Of a DNA stretch of 64,000 nucleotides, positions 16,746-26,377 are shown one piece after another (the stretch's first letter is position 1; each line of letters opens with the position of its first letter). The position numbers and the translations under genes were made by a program. Source of the stretch: Nostoc sp. NMS9 (GTDB lineage Bacteria > Cyanobacteriota > Cyanobacteriia > Cyanobacteriales > Nostocaceae); contig NZ_JABXKL010000039.1 of the NCBI RefSeq assembly GCF_017114995.1, positions 62,001 through 126,000 on the forward strand, read 5' to 3'. A model generated the notes under the pieces. That model ran no database searches. It was given only the letters and a program-made list of their open reading frames with translations, and had not been told where the DNA came from.

Positions 16746-17136
16746 TCTTTTTTGAATTGCAACCTCAGTCATCTACCACTTTAATTTGGGGTTGCTAAAT
16801 TTAGAATATGAAATAATTTTGTTTGAGTTAAGTTGTTCAGATTCCCGGCTTCATCAAGAAGTTGGGAATCTTGCATTTTATCAAAATTAATCCGATAGAG
16901 CACTAATTAGAAATTAGACAAAAATCACCAAAAAGCTGAATTGATCAATTCGTAGAGTTATCCAGAACTCTTGTAGAGATGTAACACTGCTAAATCTCTA
17001 TTTTTTGGAGATGCCTAGACAACGCACTACCATTTTTCAGATAAAGGTAAAATATCCTTGAGCGATTGCCATTCAACTTTCACATCACGTTATCATCAGA
17101 TATTGTGGAATTTCCGTGCATAACTCGATAGCATCT
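16746..17136. other. Upstream region of mutS
   Basis: No gene is seen. A dispersed hairpin with arms AGATTCCC (16839-16846) and GGGAATCT (16864-16871) around a CTTCATCAAGAAG core lies in it. Related hairpins occur at 9123 and 61369. Confidence 0.5.
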
Positions 17137-19773
17137 ATGACCGCCTCTCACTCCGAAACTCCATCTCCCAAGCCCGATGCAAGTACTTTTATTTCTGACC
17201 ATCAACAGGTGGATCGCAGTAAGCTAAGTCAAATGTACTTGCATTATGTCGAGACAAAGGATAAATATCCTCACGCGGTATTGCTGTATCGGGTAGGAGA
17301 TTTCTTTGAATGCTATTTCCAAGATGCTGTAAAATTAGCGCAAGAATTGGAATTAGTTCTCACTAGTAAGCAAGCTGGGGAACAGGGACGGGTGGCGATG
17401 TCTGGTGTTCCGCATCACGCTTGGGAACGCTACGCGACGATGCTAGTAGAAAAAGGCTATGCAGTAGTAATTTGCGATCAAGTTGAAGATGCTTCTGAAG
17501 CTGCTGGGAGATTGGTGCGACGGGAGGTAACGCGCATTCTTACACCCGGTACTTTGCTAGAAGAAGGAATGCTCAAATCCAGTCGCAATAATTACCTTGC
17601 AGCAGTAGTAATTGCCGCAAATCATTGGGGTTTAGCCTATGCAGACATATCCACAGGGGAATTTCTCACCACTCAAGGTAGCGATTTAGAACATTTGACC
17701 CAAGAATTAATGCGCTTGCAACCTTCAGAGGTGTTAGTTCCGACAAATGCGCCTGATTTGGGTAGTTTGCTGCGTCCGGGAGAGACTTCACCACATCTAC
17801 CCGAGTGCTTGCCACCATCATTTTGTTATAGTTTGCGATCGCAACTTCCCTTTTCTCAAGGAGAAGCTAGACCTAGATTATTGCAGAAATTTAAGGTGCG
17901 ATCGCTCGAAGGACTCGGTTGCGATCATCTTCCCCTCGCTGTCCGTGCCGCTGGTGGTCTTCTGGAATACCTGGAAGATACTCAAAAAGAAAACCCGGTT
18001 ACTCTCCAAAGACTCCGCAGCTACACTGTCACCGACTACCTAATTGTTGACAATCAAACCCGCCGTAACCTAGAAATTACCCAAACCGTTCGGGATGGCA
18101 CTTTTCACGGTTCCCTACTTTGGGCGTTAGATAAAACTAGTACAGCAATGGGTGGGCGTGCTTTACGGCGGTGGTTGTTGCAACCCCTACTCGATATTAA
18201 AGGCATTCGGGCACGGCAAGATACCATCCAAGAATTGATGGAAAATACGCCCCTGCGTCAAGATTTACGGCAGTTATTAAGGCAAATTTATGATTTGGAA
18301 CGACTCACAGGAAGGGCGGGTTCTGGTACAGCTAATGCTAGAGATTTAGTAGCTTTGGCAGATTCCCTCTCACGCTTACCAGAATTATCCAACTTAGTCG
18401 TTGAGACGCGTTCTCCTTTCCTGAAAGCTTTGCAGAAAGTCCCAAGTGTGTTGGAAGAATTGGCACAAAAGTTACACGCACATCTTGTAGAGTCACCACC
18501 CATCCAAATTAAGGAAGGCGGATTAATTCGTCCCAGTGTAAATCCCCTATTGGATGAAAGGAAGGCGACTGTAGAAGCGGACCAGCAGTGGATTGCCAAC
18601 TTGGAAGTTGATGAGAGGGCCAAGACAGAAATTTCCACACTGAAGGTAGGATTTAACAAAACCTTTGGTTATTACATCAGTATTTCTCGTACCAAAGCCG
18701 ACCAAGTACCCGCTAATTACATCCGCAAGCAAACCCTGACCAATGAAGAACGTTACATCACCCCCGATTTAAAGGAACGAGAAGCTAGAATTCTCACAGC
18801 GCGAGATGATTTAAATCAGTTGGAATATGAGATTTTTACGGCGTTGCGGGAAGAGGTAGCACAAGAGGCGGAAGTAATTCGCAATTTATCTCGTGCAGTA
18901 GCGGCGGCGGATGTGTTGTGTGGTTTGGCTGAGTTAGCGGTACATCAAGGTTACTGTCGTCCCGAAATGTTGCCAGGAAGAGAGATAAACATTGTTGATG
19001 GTCGTCATCCGGTAGTGGAACAGTCTTTACCTGCGGGTTTTTTTGTGCCGAATTCGACGCAATTGGGTCAAGAGTCATTAGCAGATGACCAAGAACAAAT
19101 GACTAATGACAAAGGACAAAGGACAAATGACAAAGGACAAATGACAAATGACAATCCCGATCTGATTATTCTTACCGGGCCAAACGCCAGTGGCAAAAGT
19201 TGTTATTTACGTCAAGTGGGATTGATTCAGTTAATGGCGCAGATTGGTAGTTTTGTACCAGCTAGGTTTGCCAGATTGGGAATATGCGATCGCATTTTTA
19301 CCCGTGTTGGTGCAGTAGATGATTTAGCAACTGGTCAATCTACCTTCATGGTGGAGATGAATGAAACTGCAAATATTCTCAACCATGCTACATCTAGGTC
19401 GTTGGTACTATTAGATGAAATTGGTCGCGGGACAGCAACATTTGATGGTCTTTCCATAGCTTGGGCGGTGGCAGAATATATAGCAGTGGATATTCGGTCA
19501 CGCACAATTTTTGCCACCCATTACCACGAGTTAAATGAACTGGCTAGCATTATACCGAATGTGGCTAACTATCAGGTGACGGTGAAAGAATTACCCGACC
19601 AAATTATCTTTTTGCACCAAGTTCAACCAGGAGGTGCTGATAAATCTTATGGAATTGAAGCGGGAAGATTGGCGGGTTTACCAGCCGTAGTTATTCAACG
19701 CGCAAAACAAGTTATGGGGCAAATTGAAAAACACAGTAAGATTGCGATGGGGCTGCAAAATCTCAATGGGTAA
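17137..19773 (+). CDS. mutS: DNA mismatch repair protein MutS
   Basis: MutS recognises mismatches and small loops and starts methyl-independent repair with MutL. The product (878 residues from the ATG at 17137; an in-frame GTG at 17116 is an alternative) has the mismatch-binding domain with FFECYF near the N-terminus, the core and clamp domains, and the C-terminal ATPase with Walker A GPNASGKS (about residue 681), Walker [11 protein letters not shown] and FATHYHEL. About 25 residues just before the ATPase ([12 protein letters not shown]...) are encoded by STRR-like heptamers at 19081-19158 and look like a recent in-frame insertion. There is no mutL nearby. Confidence 0.97.
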   Translation: MTASHSETPSPKPDASTFISDHQQVDRSKLSQMYLHYVETKDKYPHAVLLYRVGDFFECYFQDAVKLAQELELVLTSKQAGEQGRVAMSGVPHHAWERYATMLVEKGYAVVICDQVEDASEAAGRLVRREVTRILTPGTLLEEGMLKSSRNNYLAAVVIAANHWGLAYADISTGEFLTTQGSDLEHLTQELMRLQPSEVLVPTNAPDLGSLLRPGETSPHLPECLPPSFCYSLRSQLPFSQGEARPRLLQKFKVRSLEGLGCDHLPLAVRAAGGLLEYLEDTQKENPVTLQRLRSYTVTDYLIVDNQTRRNLEITQTVRDGTFHGSLLWALDKTSTAMGGRALRRWLLQPLLDIKGIRARQDTIQELMENTPLRQDLRQLLRQIYDLERLTGRAGSGTANARDLVALADSLSRLPELSNLVVETRSPFLKALQKVPSVLEELAQKLHAHLVESPPIQIKEGGLIRPSVNPLLDERKATVEADQQWIANLEVDERAKTEISTLKVGFNKTFGYYISISRTKADQVPANYIRKQTLTNEERYITPDLKEREARILTARDDLNQLEYEIFTALREEVAQEAEVIRNLSRAVAAADVLCGLAELAVHQGYCRPEMLPGREINIVDGRHPVVEQSLPAGFFVPNSTQLGQESLADDQEQMTNDKGQRTNDKGQMTNDNPDLIILTGPNASGKSCYLRQVGLIQLMAQIGSFVPARFARLGICDRIFTRVGAVDDLATGQSTFMVEMNETANILNHATSRSLVLLDEIGRGTATFDGLSIAWAVAEYIAVDIRSRTIFATHYHELNELASIIPNVANYQVTVKELPDQIIFLHQVQPGGADKSYGIEAGRLAGLPAVVIQRAKQVMGQIEKHSKIAMGLQNLNG
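19081..19158 (+). repeat. STRR-like heptanucleotide repeats inside mutS
   Basis: Units of the type CAAATGA / CAAAGGA run in tandem and keep the reading frame, adding a hydrophilic [14 protein letters not shown]-like peptide before the Walker A motif. Similar heptamers occur upstream of menG at 34114-34190. Confidence 0.85.
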
Positions 19774-19779
19774 GCAAGT

Positions 19780-19836
19780 TTGTAGTAAGAAATTTAGTCT
19801 TTATTTTCTCAGCACTAAAGTGCTTACTACAAACCG
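19780..19836. repeat. Dispersed palindrome between mutS and the cyclophilin gene
   Basis: The segment GTTTGTAGTAAG ... CTTACTACAAAC has the arms of a repeat also found at 37035-37085 and 61579-61609. All three hold internal ACTTTAGT-like or ACTAAAGT sequences. It may serve as a shared terminator for the convergent genes. Confidence 0.6.
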
Positions 19837-19845
19837 AGGTGTTAA

Positions 19846-20415
19846 TTACTGTCGAAAAATTTCTACTTTTTGTAACACCACTTCTTGATTCGGACGATCT
19901 CTAGTCGTAGGCACATTAGCAATCTTCCTAACTATATCGATACCTTGGACAACTTCACCAAAAACACTGTGTTTGTTGTCAAGGTGAGGTGTTGGTGCTT
20001 CTGTAATGAACCATTGCGAACCATTAGTACCGCGTCCAGCATTAGCCATCGACAGGATACCTGCACCAGTGTGCCTCAATTCAGGATGAAACTCATCCTC
20101 AAATTGATATCCTGGGCCACCAGTACCCCATCGGCTGGCCGTATCCAAATAACGACTCAGAGGATCGCCACACTGAATCATAAAATCAGGGATAACGCGG
20201 TGAAAGCGAACCCCATCGTAAGCTGGAGTTCCCTTACCAGATTGACCAGTTTTAGGGTCTTTCCAGTCGATTGTTCCAGTTGCTAGACCGACAAAGTTTT
20301 TGACGGTGTTAGGAGTTCGTTCTTCCTCCAAACGAACTACAATTTCACCCAAGGAAGTAATTAAACGAGCGTGCAGTGTTCCATTACCGGGAATATTAAT
20401 TTCTGGAAAATTCAT
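19846..20415 (-). CDS. Peptidyl-prolyl cis-trans isomerase, cyclophilin type
   Basis: This is a cyclophilin of 189 residues from the ATG at 20415, which has an AGGA site 9 bases upstream; a longer open frame to 20475 has no ribosome site. The active-site signature [15 protein letters not shown] and the [18 protein letters not shown] segment are present, with [13 protein letters not shown] near the end. No signal peptide is seen, so it is probably cytoplasmic. It is convergent with mutS. Confidence 0.94.
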   Translation of the reverse strand: MNFPEINIPGNGTLHARLITSLGEIVVRLEEERTPNTVKNFVGLATGTIDWKDPKTGQSGKGTPAYDGVRFHRVIPDFMIQCGDPLSRYLDTASRWGTGGPGYQFEDEFHPELRHTGAGILSMANAGRGTNGSQWFITEAPTPHLDNKHSVFGEVVQGIDIVRKIANVPTTRDRPNQEVVLQKVEIFRQ

Positions 20416-20534
20416 GAGGTATCCTATTTTGAAAATTGCCAGTTTTTGACCTACGATAAGCTTATCAGCATTCAAGTTACAGGTTTACAGATTACGAAAA
20501 AACTGAACCAAGGAAACTTGAGAAAACGAATATT

Positions 20535-22517
20535 TTACTCTGGCAAATTTATCGCTGGATTACGGCTAAAGAATCCTCTAGGGACTAACTTAAAGCCAAC
20601 TCGGTGAACAGGCATCACAGGCCAATCTTCCGATCGCGGAATATGAGTTACGCCCATTGTGTACCACAGTACAATATCTTCACCCAGCAAAGACTCATCG
20701 TCTGCAATATATTTTGGTAAACCCTGTCCGGGTTTAGTCTGGTTAGGATAATCGCCGCCAGCATAAAGTTCAGTAGGTTTATATTTTGTTACCCAGAGAT
20801 GATGAGTCGCAAATTCTGCCCGTTGACGGATTTTTGAGCCTTCTACAGGGAAAAATATAGAATTTCCTTCAGGCATCAGCATATATCCAGGTGCAGCCCC
20901 TAAAACATTCTTTTTGTCTGCACTGACAATCATCCATTCCCGACTGCTTTTCATATTCAAATCGCGCACAGCAGCCGTTTCTTTGGTTAGTGGGGTTTGT
21001 GTAACTGCGATCGCATTTCCTAAAGGATTTTTCTCATCCATCGGCAAAGCTTTCACATTCATTTCCATCACAGAATTCGCCTGACCATCAACATCAAAAT
21101 CTAGGCGATAGTTGAAAAAGTGCTGATGATTTACTCCAAAGATATTCTTAGCAATTAGCCGACCAGATGAATCATCATCAGATTGCTTTTGGGCAGCCGT
21201 TCCCTGCGCCATTACGATACCCGTTAATTCATTTTGGACTTCCAAAGTCCCATCCTGGTGAAAGATCCAATTGATGCTGTAATCATAGTTGTCAATGGCC
21301 ACCATCATCTTCATCACTAATTCTCGACTGCGACGGACATCATTACGTTGAGTATTATATTCATAGTGTTTCCACAGCATTCCGTTATCGCGCTCGTAGA
21401 TACCGATAACTCCTGGTATTTGATAAGGTTCTCCCTGCTCATTAGCAAATACAGCATTTAGCAACAAGCCATTTTCGGGAATTTCTTTACCTAATTCCAT
21501 CGTATTTGCTAGTAGACCTAAGTTATATTCTCCAACATCAAAGGCATTTCTGAACGACCAAGTAGGCTCAGAATTGCCATAAGGTACTACCATTTCTGAG
21601 AGGCTAGCGCGGTATAAAACTGGTCGAATATTTTCCCTGTCATTGTGCGTCACTTGGTACAGCATTAATCCATTCCGAGGATGCATTGAATAGCGAAAAT
21701 TCCAACCTTGCCAGCTAATCTCATTGTCTTTTATCTGGAAACTACTACCATTAGGTTGGAGAACTTTCAATGCTTTAAGTGGTGACAGTAATTTCCCCAA
21801 GGATTTGATATCATAATCCCAGTTTTCTTTAGAGAAAGGTATGTTTCCTCTATCAACAAAACTAGCAATTTTACCTGTGTTCAAATTGACTGTTGCTAAG
21901 ACTCCTTCAATCGGACTACCGTAATAGTTCCAGCCTTTGCCTTTGTAGTAAGATAAGCCGCGACAAAGACGATTACCTATTGCTTCTTCCTGTTCGCTCA
22001 GAATTCCTGGTGCCCACCAACTGATTTTTACTCGATCGAAATCGGTAATTCCCCGCTTTTGCATCGCTTTTTGCCATCGGGGATCGGCTTTAACTACCTG
22101 AGTTGCTAGTTCATATTCTGAATTAACGATCGCAGGTTGAACAGACGGTATTTCTTTCCAAGAACTTAAGGTTTTGCTTCTCAGATCAACAATTCCTTCA
22201 AAGGTTTTGTTTTCTGAACGTTCATAGATTACCAAAAAAACTTTTCGCCTAAAGACTTTACCAGGTGTAAAATTTATAACTTCTTCTTTATCTGGTTCTT
22301 GTAAAGCAATAAGTGGAAAAGCTGCCATTTCGCTCAAAGTTTTCTCTCTTTTGATAATCGAAACAGCTGTGCTAATTTCTACCTCAGTTAGCAAAGTGAG
22401 AGGATGGGAAATCGAAGGCTGTTGAGCCGTCAATATTTCCATGAATCCGAGTGAGAAAGAAATGACAACAATGATGGCAATAGCTAGCCATAAAAAACGC
22501 TTTAGCCGCTTAATCAT
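20535..22517 (-). CDS. Copper-containing primary amine oxidase
   Basis: The enzyme deaminates primary amines to aldehydes, giving H2O2 and ammonia, with the self-made cofactor topaquinone. The 660-residue protein has an N-terminal membrane/signal segment (residues 9-27), the catalytic-base region AFDVGEYNLG (Asp327), the cofactor motif NYDY (Tyr411 as the topaquinone precursor) and copper ligands in NHQHFF (His464, His466) plus a late PVHRVGF histidine. All key residues appear intact. The export signal suggests a periplasmic or outside location. It could supply ammonium from amines, which is inference. No transporter or aldehyde dehydrogenase gene is adjacent. Confidence 0.93.
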   Translation of the reverse strand: MIKRLKRFLWLAIAIIVVISFSLGFMEILTAQQPSISHPLTLLTEVEISTAVSIIKREKTLSEMAAFPLIALQEPDKEEVINFTPGKVFRRKVFLVIYERSENKTFEGIVDLRSKTLSSWKEIPSVQPAIVNSEYELATQVVKADPRWQKAMQKRGITDFDRVKISWWAPGILSEQEEAIGNRLCRGLSYYKGKGWNYYGSPIEGVLATVNLNTGKIASFVDRGNIPFSKENWDYDIKSLGKLLSPLKALKVLQPNGSSFQIKDNEISWQGWNFRYSMHPRNGLMLYQVTHNDRENIRPVLYRASLSEMVVPYGNSEPTWSFRNAFDVGEYNLGLLANTMELGKEIPENGLLLNAVFANEQGEPYQIPGVIGIYERDNGMLWKHYEYNTQRNDVRRSRELVMKMMVAIDNYDYSINWIFHQDGTLEVQNELTGIVMAQGTAAQKQSDDDSSGRLIAKNIFGVNHQHFFNYRLDFDVDGQANSVMEMNVKALPMDEKNPLGNAIAVTQTPLTKETAAVRDLNMKSSREWMIVSADKKNVLGAAPGYMLMPEGNSIFFPVEGSKIRQRAEFATHHLWVTKYKPTELYAGGDYPNQTKPGQGLPKYIADDESLLGEDIVLWYTMGVTHIPRSEDWPVMPVHRVGFKLVPRGFFSRNPAINLPE

Positions 22518-22640
22518 CTTTTACATTTTTACAAAAGACTTATAGTTATCTATTTCCAAACCTAAGATTGAAAACCGATAAATTAAGAGGCTAAAGCGAA
22601 ATTAATTATAATAAAATAACCCCTCTCCCCGCTTGCGGGG

Positions 22641-22953
22641 CTACAGTATTACACACAAGTCGAATTACCCCCCTTAATCCCCCCTTACAAAGGCTACGGT
22701 GTACACACAAGTCCTTCTGACCCCCTCTAACTCCCCCTTGGTAAGGGGGAGAACTGGATATTTCCCCCAATGCATCGAGGGGATTAAGGGGGGTAAATCC
22801 AGGGTTTGGACTTCATTACCAAGATGTGTGTACACTGTAGCCTTATAAAGGGGGGGAACAAGAAATCTAGTTCCCTCCCCTTTATAAGGGGAGGGTTAGG
22901 GTGGGGTAAAACCGTGATTTCTGAGCTATTTCAGACTTGTGTATACAGGGTAG
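22641..22953. mobile_element. MITE copy split by another MITE
   Basis: The ends CTACAGTATTACACACAAGT (22641) and GACTTGTGTATACAGGGTAG (22934-22953) are imperfect inverted repeats. The inside has the same order of segments as the intact copy at 15910-16038, but it is split at the TTATAAA core by the element at 22692-22842. No transposase frame is present. Confidence 0.7.
22692..22842. mobile_element. Inner MITE with 17-bp inverted repeats and 7-bp target duplication
   Basis: The terminal repeats GGCTACGGTGTACACAC (22692-22708) and GTGTGTACACTGTAGCC (22826-22842) match at 16 of 17 positions. They are flanked by TTACAAA (22685-22691) and TTATAAA (22843-22849), a 7-bp duplication with one change. 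Its termini resemble those of the outer element, so both may belong to one family. Confidence 0.7.
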
Positions 22954-23016
22954 GCTTGCGGGAGGTTAGCTCAAGCACAGCTTTGGCGGGGTGGGGTTCC
23001 GGGTATTATGCTTATC

Positions 23017-23541
23017 TTACGCCGAAACAAAACGGCGTAAAGATTCAGCACGACGTTTAGCAATAGAGTTATTTGGAGCTAATTTGAGTGCTTCTTCGTA
23101 AGCTTGTAACGCCTGAGTAGTTAATTTTTTCTTCTCGTAGGCGTGACCGAGATTATTTAATCCTGTAACGTAGTCTGGTTTAGACTTAAGAGCTTCTTTG
23201 TACTGACGAATTGCTAAGTCATATTGCTCTTGGGTGAAATAAACATAGCCCAGCCCGTTGTAGATGGGGGCGATATTTGCTTCTTCCTCTTCTTCGGCAG
23301 CTTTCAGAGCTTTTTGAAATAGCGCGATCGCTGGAGAATACATTTTTTTTTCTGAATAAATACTGGCTAACTCATAATATTCTTGAGTCGTACCCTTTTC
23401 TTTCTCTAACTTCTTTCGCAATCTTGCAAAAGAGCCTTCAACCTTACGAGTTTTGAAAATCTGGCGAAAAACACCCACGGCTGCAATTGTGAGTAGAACC
23501 ACCAAAATTGAGAGATAAACAACGGCTAGACTGTTATCCAT
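23017..23541 (-). CDS. ycf37: Ycf37-like TPR protein, photosystem I assembly/stability
   Basis: The 174-residue protein has one N-terminal membrane helix (residues 5-27) followed by FRQIFKTRKVEGSFARLRKK and about three TPR units (PIYNGLGYVYFTQEQYDLAI, TGLNNLGHAYEKKKLTTQAL). Length and layout fit Ycf37, a thylakoid protein needed for stable photosystem I in cyanobacteria and some plastids. The gene lies beside a MITE cluster. Another single-TM TPR protein cannot be excluded. Confidence 0.8.
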   Translation of the reverse strand: MDNSLAVVYLSILVVLLTIAAVGVFRQIFKTRKVEGSFARLRKKLEKEKGTTQEYYELASIYSEKKMYSPAIALFQKALKAAEEEEEANIAPIYNGLGYVYFTQEQYDLAIRQYKEALKSKPDYVTGLNNLGHAYEKKKLTTQALQAYEEALKLAPNNSIAKRRAESLRRFVSA

Positions 23542-23645
23542 TACTGCAAATACAAATATTATAAAGTCGCTTTTGTAATCTATTATCAGCCTATTGGGGA
23601 TGAGGGAGACAATTCTTCACTCCTAACTCCTAACTCCTAATTAAC

Positions 23646-24461
23646 TTACGGTAAACCCCAATATTGAGAGCGTTGCTGGAGCCAACCTTTTTCTAAATAA
23701 CGAGCGATCGCTTGATTCACATTTCGTCTTAACTCATCGTACTGCAATCCCTTGGGCATTACTACAGACAAGGGTTCAGTTGATAACTTAGTTGGCAGTA
23801 ACCGATATTGAGGATATTGTTGCACCCAACCGCTTAGAACACTAGCATCTGCGGCAAAGGCTACGGCGGCATTATTTTCTATTCTCTCTCGCGCTTCTTG
23901 ATAGGAATCCACTCCTACTAACTCGGCGTTTGGCAGATAGTACCGCACTTTAGCAACGGTACTGGAATTGTTGAGCACGGCAATTTTTTGTTTTGACAAA
24001 TCACTCAACTGCTGCACAGAAGCATCTTTTGTAACTAATACAGTGCCATCCAAATAGTAGGGAACACTTAAACTAACTATGCGGGCGCGTGACTCGGTTG
24101 CTGTGACTCTAGCGATCGCAAAATCAACTTTCTTGTCTAAGACTACAGACAGGCGATCGCGATTCGCTACAGGTTGAAATTTTACAGCTTCGGCTTTACC
24201 AACCAAGTCAACTGCCAAATGCTTGGCCAAGTCAATTTCTAAGCCTTGCAAATTCCCATTGTCATCTTTAAATCCCAAGGGACGCAAGTTATCTTTCACG
24301 GCAACATTTAAATAGCCCCGCTGCTGAATTTCTGACATTTCGGCAGCAGATGCAGTTAATCCCGTCCCGATTAGAGAAAAGCAAAAAATCCAAAAGATAG
24401 TGGCGGATAATACCAGATGTAACCGAGTAATTGCTTGCCGTCTGTTACATCTGTTATACAT
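23646..24461 (-). CDS. Solute-binding protein, amino-acid ABC transporter type (SBP_bac_3)
   Basis: The 271-residue exported protein has a signal peptide ending near TASAAE. It has the family 3 layout: QQRGYLNVAVKDNLRPLGFK, then GLEIDLAKHLA, KVDFAIARVTATESRARIV and LSTEPLSVVMPKG. It should bind a small polar solute, probably an amino acid. No permease or ATPase gene is adjacent, so it may serve a transporter encoded elsewhere or act as a sensor. It lies 12 bp downstream of rplT on the same strand and may be read from that transcript. Confidence 0.88.
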   Translation of the reverse strand: MYNRCNRRQAITRLHLVLSATIFWIFCFSLIGTGLTASAAEMSEIQQRGYLNVAVKDNLRPLGFKDDNGNLQGLEIDLAKHLAVDLVGKAEAVKFQPVANRDRLSVVLDKKVDFAIARVTATESRARIVSLSVPYYLDGTVLVTKDASVQQLSDLSKQKIAVLNNSSTVAKVRYYLPNAELVGVDSYQEARERIENNAAVAFAADASVLSGWVQQYPQYRLLPTKLSTEPLSVVMPKGLQYDELRRNVNQAIARYLEKGWLQQRSQYWGLP

Positions 24462-24473
24462 CCTCTACCACCT

Positions 24474-24830
24474 TTATCCTTTAGCTTGAATTGCCAATTC
24501 AGCAACTTTGCCGAAACTAGCTGGATCGAGGACTGCCAATTGCGCCAACATTTTGCGATTTAGTTGGATATCAGCTTTTTTCAAGTTACCGATCAACTGG
24601 CTGTAACTCAAGCCGTGTTGCCTGGAAGCAGCGTTGATGCGGGTGATCCAGAGGCGACGAAAATCGCGCTTTTTCTTTTTGCGATCGCGGTAGGCACTCC
24701 GTAGTGCCTTCATCACTTGTTGGTTGGCAGTTCTAAACAGAGTTGAATGGGAACCGCGAAAACCTTTAGCTAGTTTGAGAATTTTATTGCGGCGTTTGCG
24801 AGCTACATTACCGCGTTTTACCCGAGTCAT
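24474..24830 (-). CDS. rplT: 50S ribosomal protein L20
   Basis: The 118-residue protein is highly basic and matches L20 throughout: [61 protein letters not shown]20 binds 23S rRNA early in assembly of the large subunit. It follows rpmI by 19 bp in the usual rpmI-rplT order. infC is not upstream, as is common in cyanobacteria. Confidence 0.98.
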   Translation of the reverse strand: MTRVKRGNVARKRRNKILKLAKGFRGSHSTLFRTANQQVMKALRSAYRDRKKKKRDFRRLWITRINAASRQHGLSYSQLIGNLKKADIQLNRKMLAQLAVLDPASFGKVAELAIQAKG

Positions 24831-24849
24831 AACTTATTTCCTAAAATAC

Positions 24850-25047
24850 TTACAAATATGGGAGCATCAAACGCACGTTAAGTTCATCGCGTTCGTGTAC
24901 AAGCGTAGTCTGGCGCATCCCACGCTTTTTGTTAGAACTTTTATGTTCTAAAAGGTGGCTTTTGAAGGCTTTACGGCGGACAATTTTGCCGCTACCGGTG
25001 GCACGGAATCGTTTTGCCGCGGCTTTACGAGTCTTTAGTTTAGGCAT
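24850..25047 (-). CDS. rpmI: 50S ribosomal protein L35
   Basis: This 65-residue basic protein starts [20 protein letters not shown] and ends NVRLMLPYL, the full L35 length. It is the first gene of the rpmI-rplT operon; the promoter should lie in 25048-25200. No clear L20-type leader structure was recognised. Confidence 0.98.
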   Translation of the reverse strand: MPKLKTRKAAAKRFRATGSGKIVRRKAFKSHLLEHKSSNKKRGMRQTTLVHERDELNVRLMLPYL

Positions 25048-25219
25048 GGTCTAGCTTTGATTCGACACGATCCATTATTATATACTATTAAAATTGCTAT
25101 AACTGCAATTAAATAAAGGATTTAGCCAACCGCCATCGCTACGAATTTCTAAAACGCGACTTGGCGGCAAGTTTTCGGAGCGATCGCGAAGCTTATACGA
25201 ATGGTAAAAATGACTATAT

Positions 25220-25244
25220 CCGTGCTTTGATGGTCAAAGCACGG
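25220..25244 (-). terminator. Strong hairpin after the duplicated-domain gene
   Basis: The arms CCGTGCTTTGA (25220-25230) and TCAAAGCACGG (25234-25244) are perfect with a 3-base loop, about 40 bp after the minus-strand stop at 25282. A T-rich tract follows after about 10 bases, so termination is likely but not canonical. Confidence 0.5.
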
Positions 25245-25281
25245 AATGAGGATATAGGAAAAAACCAAAGCCATTGATTAT

Positions 25282-26004
25282 TTAACTTTTTTCAGTGGCG
25301 TTGGCTTTGGGATCTAAAATTATTTGCGAAGTGGATTTATTCACATGGTAAATCCAAGATTGTTCTTTAACCTTGACAATCACTTCCCAACCTTCCACGG
25401 GGTCGTACTGCTGGGTGCAGACTTCGCCAAAGTTGAATTGGCAGAGATTTCCAAAGGTTTTTGCTGTAGTTCGAGTAATTTTTAAATCAGCAATTCCTAC
25501 CCCAGAACGGCTTGAAGCATCGCTCAAAATTGCATCTGCGATCGCTTTCGGCAATGTTTGTAAAGTAATCACTTTCGGATCTAAAAGGATTTGCTTTCCA
25601 GATTTATCTACATGGTAAGTCCACGAATCTTGACGGACTTTGACAACTACTTCCCAGCCTTCAATGGGGTTGTATTCTCTAGTACAAACTTCTCCAAATT
25701 TGAACTCACAGGGATTACCAAAGGTTTTCGATGTGACTTGGGTAATCTCTAATTCCCGTTTACGTAGGCCAGAATGCTTGGAGGCATCTCGTAAAATTTT
25801 ATTAGCGATCGCTTTCGGCAACTCGTTTGCTTGCGATTTGGATAATTGAGTGCCGTCTGGGTAAGGAATAGCCCCAGCAGAATTGTTTTCAATGAGTCCA
25901 AATCCATAGGATAGCAAGCTTGTCAACACCAGCGTCAAGAAAATTCCTCTGGGTGACTGGAAGGTGCTTTTAATTACGGCAGATGCTTGGATGATTGATT
26001 TCAT
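25282..26004 (-). CDS. Exported protein made of two tandem copies of one domain
   Basis: The 240-residue protein has an N-terminal membrane/signal segment followed by two copies of an 80-residue unit (about residues 63-143 and 150-232). Each copy reads AIA.xIL.DAS..SG, then L.IT..T.KTFGN.C.F.FGEVCT, a Y.P.EGWEV..KV segment, SW.YHV.KS and LDPK. Two cysteines per unit (NPCEF/VCT and NLCQF/VCT) are kept and may pair. The family is unknown to me. The unit resembles short secreted cyanobacterial proteins that occur singly, so this one probably arose by internal duplication. Confidence 0.7.
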   Translation of the reverse strand: MKSIIQASAVIKSTFQSPRGIFLTLVLTSLLSYGFGLIENNSAGAIPYPDGTQLSKSQANELPKAIANKILRDASKHSGLRKRELEITQVTSKTFGNPCEFKFGEVCTREYNPIEGWEVVVKVRQDSWTYHVDKSGKQILLDPKVITLQTLPKAIADAILSDASSRSGVGIADLKITRTTAKTFGNLCQFNFGEVCTQQYDPVEGWEVIVKVKEQSWIYHVNKSTSQIILDPKANATEKS

Positions 26005-26097
26005 ATATTATGTATTGATTGTTAAAAATTGAACGGATAATATCGCAATTACAATCATAATTTGTTTGACGTTGCAGTCTCAATTCAGTTTCCTTAT

Positions 26098-26175
26098 AAG
26101 GAGCAGGGGAGCAGGGGAGCAGAGGAGAGAGTTGCAGCAAGTTTTTCTCCTCTGCTTCTTGGGGAGCATCCCAAA
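26098..26175. repeat. Dispersed purine-rich repeat with TTGCAGCAAGTTTTTC core
   Basis: GGAGCAGGGG units are followed by AGAGTTGCAGCAAGTTTTTC and then TCCTCTGCTTCTTGGGG, which partly folds back. It is related to the repeats at 3116-3190 and 49622-49755. Confidence 0.6.
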
Positions 26176-26208
26176 TGTGTAAGTTATATCAAACCCAAGT
26201 TATAAATT

Positions 26209-26313
26209 GTCATTGCGAGCGCAACGTAGTGGAGCGTTCGCGAAGCGTCTCGTAGAGAAGCAATCGCAAGATATGGGATTGCTTCACTACGCTGTCGCTT
26301 CGTTCGCAATGAC
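26209..26313. repeat. MITE-like repeat with GTCATTGCGA ends
   Basis: The terminal arms GTCATTGCGA (26209-26218) and TCGCAATGAC (26304-26313) are perfect inverted repeats, and internal segments also pair (AAGCAATCGC with GATTGCTTC). The 105-bp element is non-coding and lies between the divergently ending helicase gene and the duplicated-domain gene. Confidence 0.7.
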
Positions 26314-26377
26314 AAACATGTTCTTGCAAAATTGGGATGCTCCCGCTTCTTGTCCCCAATGCCCAATGTCCCATCCC

